DNA of 35,457 bases, taken from contig JAFYPQ010000035.1 of NCBI GenBank assembly GCA_017559955.1, positions 73,904 through 109,360 of the forward strand, in the 5' to 3' direction. The notes under the pieces were generated by a model that did not search any database, had not been told where the DNA came from, and saw nothing but the letters and a program-made list of their open reading frames with translations. A program made the position numbers and the translations under genes. Below, in pieces: positions 33,077 through 35,457 of this stretch; within the stretch, counting starts at the first letter, position 1, and each line of letters starts with the position of its first letter. Origin of the DNA: Bacteroidales bacterium. Lineage in GTDB: Bacteria; Bacteroidota; Bacteroidia; Bacteroidales; G3-4614.

Positions 33077-34386
33077 ATATAGCAGTAGTTGGAACAGGAT
33101 ATGTAGGTTTGGTAAGCGGCACCTGCTTTTCGGAGATGGGTGTAAATGTAACCTGCGTTGATGTTGATAAAGCGAAAATTGAGGCTTTGCAAAAAGGCAG
33201 AGTTCCTATATATGAGCCGGGATTATCTGAAATGGTAATACGCAATCAACGAGAAGGTCGTTTGTCGTTTACAACTTCATTAGCTGAGTGCATTGATAAT
33301 GTTGAGGTTGTATTTAGTGCTGTAGGAACCCCTCCCGATGAGGACGGAAGTGCCGATCTCCAATATGTGCTTGCAGTAGCAAAAACATTCGGACAAACCA
33401 TAAAGAAATATACCGTACTTGTAACAAAATCGACGGTTCCTGTTGGAACTGCACAAAAGGTAAAGGCTGTAATCGAGGAGGAACTTAAAAAACGTGGTGA
33501 GGATATCCCTTTCGATGTGGCAAGTAACCCCGAGTTTTTAAAAGAGGGGGCAGCCATAAAAGACTTTATGAGTCCCGACAGAGTTGTAGTGGGCGTTGAA
33601 AGCGAGCGGGCAAAAGAGTTGATGACAAAATTATATCGCCCATTCCTTTTAAATAACTTCCGAGTTATATTTACCGATATTCCGAGTGCAGAGATGATAA
33701 AATATGCGGCAAACTCAATGCTCGCAACACGTATCAGTTTTATGAACGATATTGCAAACCTATGCGAATTGGTGGGAGCAGACGTAAATATGGTACGAAA
33801 AGGAATAGGAAGCGACTCTCGAATAGGAACAAAGTTTCTATATCCCGGTTGCGGATACGGCGGTAGTTGTTTCCCGAAAGATGTTAAAGCTCTTATAAAA
33901 ACAGCCGAAAGCAAAGGTTACTCTATGGAAGTATTAAAGGCTGTAGAGAGCGTAAACGAAAAGCAAAAACATATTTTGTTTAATAAACTAAACGCATACT
34001 TTGGCGGTAATTTAAAAGGCAAACGCATAGCTCTTTGGGGATTGTCATTTAAACCCGAAACCGACGATATGCGTGAGGCAACTTCGCTTGTAACCATATC
34101 GCTATTGAAACAGGCAGGGGCAATAGTAAAGGTATTCGACCCAGTTGCAATGGAGGAGTGTCGCCGCCGTTTAGGAGATGAAGTTGAGTATGCAGCAGAT
34201 ATGTACGATACACTATTGGATGCAGATGCTCTTCTGATTTTAACCGAGTGGAAACAATTCCGTTTGCCAAATTGGCAAGTGGTTAAAAAGGTTATGGCTA
34301 ACCCTCTTATAATTGATGGTAGAAATATCTATGATAATGAAGAACTATCATCACTTGGTTTTGAGTATTATTGTATTGGAAAATAA
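33073..34386 (+). CDS. ugd: UDP-glucose 6-dehydrogenase
   Basis: A 437-residue NAD-dependent enzyme that oxidises UDP-glucose twice to UDP-glucuronate. NAD-binding VGTGYVGLVSG is at 6-16, STVPVGTA at 120-127, NPEFLKEGAA at 152-161, and the catalytic Cys266 is in GCGYGGSCFPKD. The C-terminal domain with LSFKPETDDMREA is present. It indicates that the polymer contains GlcA or a sugar made from it; related dehydrogenases use UDP-HexNAc or GDP-mannose, so specificity is probable rather than proven. Codon use looks more like the housekeeping genes than like the AT-rich wzy-wzx-GT genes before it. The start overlaps the wecG stop. Confidence 0.93.
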   Translation: MNIAVVGTGYVGLVSGTCFSEMGVNVTCVDVDKAKIEALQKGRVPIYEPGLSEMVIRNQREGRLSFTTSLAECIDNVEVVFSAVGTPPDEDGSADLQYVLAVAKTFGQTIKKYTVLVTKSTVPVGTAQKVKAVIEEELKKRGEDIPFDVASNPEFLKEGAAIKDFMSPDRVVVGVESERAKELMTKLYRPFLLNNFRVIFTDIPSAEMIKYAANSMLATRISFMNDIANLCELVGADVNMVRKGIGSDSRIGTKFLYPGCGYGGSCFPKDVKALIKTAESKGYSMEVLKAVESVNEKQKHILFNKLNAYFGGNLKGKRIALWGLSFKPETDDMREATSLVTISLLKQAGAIVKVFDPVAMEECRRRLGDEVEYAADMYDTLLDADALLILTEWKQFRLPNWQVVKKVMANPLIIDGRNIYDNEELSSLGFEYYCIGK

Positions 34387-34399
34387 AATAAATATAGAT

Positions 34400-35029
34400 A
34401 TGGGATTTAAGCAAAAAATAAAAAGAAATTTTCTTTTTAGAGGAGTTTACTATTTGTTGAGAGATTACTTTTTAGATTGTCGCAGAAGTAGATTTGGCTA
34501 TATAGCCGAAGATGTTACCCTTATGCCTCCATTGAGAATAAGTAATCCTGAAAATGTCTTTTTATATGGGAAAAATTGTTTGCGTAATGCAGATATTATG
34601 GTTACCAATGCTAAGTTTATAATGAAACCTCATGCAAGAGCAGCTGAAGGATTAAGAGTAACGACAGGTAATCACCATATGGTTTTGGGACGTTTTTTTT
34701 CAAGTATAACGGAGGATGAAAAGCCTAAGAATTTAGATAAAGATGTAGTTGTTGAATCAGACGCTTGGATAGGACGAAATTGTAGTATAATGCCTGGTGT
34801 GACAATTGGAAGAGGAGCAACCATAGGAGCATGCTCATTACTTACTAAAGATATACCTCCTTATTGTGTTGCTGTAGGAGTGCCTGCAAAACCGGTAAAA
34901 TTTAAATGGACAATTGATGAGATTCTTTATCACGAAGAACAATTATATCCTGCAGAGGAGAGATATACTCGTGAGCAACTTGAAAAGATATTTGCAGAGG
35001 TAAAAGAGAAATATCCAAATATAAAGTAG
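34400..35029 (+). CDS. Left-handed beta-helix acyltransferase, last gene of the polysaccharide operon
   Basis: A 209-residue hexapeptide-repeat transferase. LRISNPENVFLYG, the His turn VTTGNHHMVLG, DAWIGRNCSIMPGVTIGRG and PPYCVAVGVPAKPVKF mark the beta-helix, and the tail has DEILYHEEQLYPAEERYTRE. I chose the ATG at 34400, 13 bases after ugd; an earlier ATG at 34313 would add 29 residues that overlap the ugd coding end and match nothing in the family. The protein is a paralogue of the minus-strand transferase at the other end of the locus. It most likely O- or N-acetylates a sugar in the repeat unit. A good terminator follows. Confidence 0.87.
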   Translation: MGFKQKIKRNFLFRGVYYLLRDYFLDCRRSRFGYIAEDVTLMPPLRISNPENVFLYGKNCLRNADIMVTNAKFIMKPHARAAEGLRVTTGNHHMVLGRFFSSITEDEKPKNLDKDVVVESDAWIGRNCSIMPGVTIGRGATIGACSLLTKDIPPYCVAVGVPAKPVKFKWTIDEILYHEEQLYPAEERYTREQLEKIFAEVKEKYPNIK

Positions 35030-35048
35030 GGAATGGAATAGAAATTGT

Positions 35049-35077
35049 AAAAAGGAATGCTTGCATTCCTTTTTTTG
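35049..35077 (+). terminator. Terminator of the polysaccharide operon
   Basis: AAAAAGGAATG (35049-35059), loop CTTG, CATTCCTTTTT (35064-35074), then more T. It lies 20 bases after the last gene. Confidence 0.85.
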
Positions 35078-35108
35078 CATATTAAGCAAAAAGTAGGTTG
35101 TAAAAGAG

Positions 35109-35144
35109 AAAAAGAGACAGTATCAATAGATGCTGTCTCTTTTT
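35109..35144 (-). terminator. Terminator after tRNA genes
   Basis: AAAAAGAGACAG (35109-35120) pairs with CTGTCTCTTTTT (35133-35144). On the minus strand it starts right after the tRNA-Tyr 3' end and leads into a T-rich stretch; it could also work on plus. Confidence 0.75.
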
Positions 35145-35230
35145 TGGTGGGCAAAGATGGATTCGAACCACCGAAGGCGTAAGCCAGCAGATTTACAGTC
35201 TGCCCCATTTGGCCACTCTGGTATTTGCCC
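35145..35230 (-). tRNA. tRNA-Tyr (GTA)
   Basis: The minus strand folds as a class II tRNA: acceptor GGGCAAA pairs with TTTGCCC (35149-35155), the anticodon stem GCAGA/TCTGC encloses CTGTAAA with anticodon GTA, a long variable arm follows, and the T loop is TTCGAAT. Discriminator A and an encoded CCA (35147-35145) complete an 86-base gene including CCA. Confidence 0.95.
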
Positions 35231-35293
35231 GAAATGAGATTGTTTTCAAAAATAAATCAGATAGACTCTTGCGAAACTATCTGATTTGTTTAG

Positions 35294-35366
35294 AGCGGGA
35301 AACGGGGCTCAAACCCGCGACCCTCAGCTTGGAAGGCTGATGCTCTATCAACTGAGCTATTCCCGC
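35294..35366 (-). tRNA. tRNA-Gly (TCC)
   Basis: Minus strand: acceptor GCGGGAA (35366-35360) pairs with TTCCCGC (35301-35295), D arm GCTCAGTTGATAGAGC, anticodon arm CAGCC-TTCCAAG-CTG with anticodon TCC, T loop TTTGAGC, and U73 discriminator typical of tRNA-Gly. The next bases are CTA, so CCA is not encoded, unlike the tRNA-Tyr gene 63 bases downstream. Confidence 0.95.
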
Positions 35367-35415
35367 AATATGGTGGAGAAGAAAATCTTCTGCCACGAAA
35401 ATATGATGTTTTCTA

Positions 35416-35442
35416 TAAAAAAGCTGTACCGAAGTACAGCTT
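35416..35442 (-). terminator. UUCG-loop terminator of an off-window minus-strand transcript
   Basis: On the minus strand AAGCTGTAC-TTCG-GTACAGCTT forms a perfect 9-base stem with a stable C(UUCG)G-type loop, followed by a T run (35422-35416). It must serve a gene that ends to the right of this point; no coding end can be assigned in the remaining 15 bases. Confidence 0.8.
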
Positions 35443-35457
35443 AGTGATTCCAGCAGG

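Noticed and set aside
34313..34399. Longer N terminus for the last acyltransferase
   Set aside because: It overlaps the ugd coding end; the ATG at 34400 gives the usual start of the family.
35372..35395. Hairpin GTGGAGAAGA...TCTTCTGCCAC as a regulatory RNA upstream of tRNA-Gly
   Set aside because: The stem needs a bulge, is short, and no promoter or conserved partner supports a function.

Overview
The window looks like a chromosomal segment of a low-GC member of the Bacteroidota, most likely order Bacteroidales. The signs are the gene order skp/ompH-ompH-murI, the adjacent PaaK-type CoA ligase and ACT-domain gene, a Wzi-type capsule assembly protein, promoters of the form TTG-N18/19-TAnnTTTG, and almost no Shine-Dalgarno sequences before genes. 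I cannot name a species. No prophage, insertion sequence, CRISPR array or rRNA gene was seen.

Layout. (1) 1-4878: periplasmic chaperones of the OmpH/Skp family (the first cut by the window edge) and murI; then, on the minus strand, paaK-like ligase plus ACT protein; then ruvX-def on plus. (2) 4879-10511: minus-strand operon rsfS-ftsH-cdsA, then plus-strand prfB-argB, where prfB needs a +1 programmed frameshift. (3) 10512-16660: catalase (minus), a large lipoprotein GH84 beta-N-acetylglucosaminidase (plus), galE (minus), and a small Cys-rich YgbA-family protein (minus). (4) 16707-22468: a complete tripartite RND efflux operon on minus (adaptor, pump, outer-membrane channel). (5) 22523-35029: a surface polysaccharide locus. 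A minus-strand hexapeptide acyltransferase and plus-strand wzz are divergently transcribed from back-to-back promoters. A strong terminator follows wzz, and then comes a very tightly packed plus-strand operon: wzy-like, wzx-like, GT2, GT4, small lipoprotein, wzi, GT4, wecG/tagA, UDP-glucose 6-dehydrogenase and a second hexapeptide acyltransferase. (6) 35145-35366: tRNA-Tyr and tRNA-Gly on minus, and the terminator of an off-window minus-strand transcript.

How the parts work together. The polysaccharide locus supplies UDP-glucuronate (ugd; galE nearby could supply UDP-galactose), at least four glycosyltransferases, a flippase, a polymerase, a chain-length regulator and an outer-membrane assembly protein. 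No initiating phosphoglycosyl transferase, Wza or Wzc kinase is in the window, so those must lie elsewhere if the pathway is Wzx/Wzy-dependent.

The most unusual signal outside genes is a family of short arrays of a 7-base unit (TAGTTGT and variants, ACAACTA on the other strand). There are eight loci, all between about 4.9 and 21.3 kb, most starting at or just after a stop codon; three carry or adjoin a CCCC-TTCGGGG hairpin. Because the unit is 7 bases, three units give TAG in all three frames. No wholly new multi-gene system is evident; the best leads are this repeat family, the prfB frameshift with an SD-like stimulator in a phylum that rarely uses SD, a probable leaderless ruvX mRNA, and the attenuator-like terminator after wzz.
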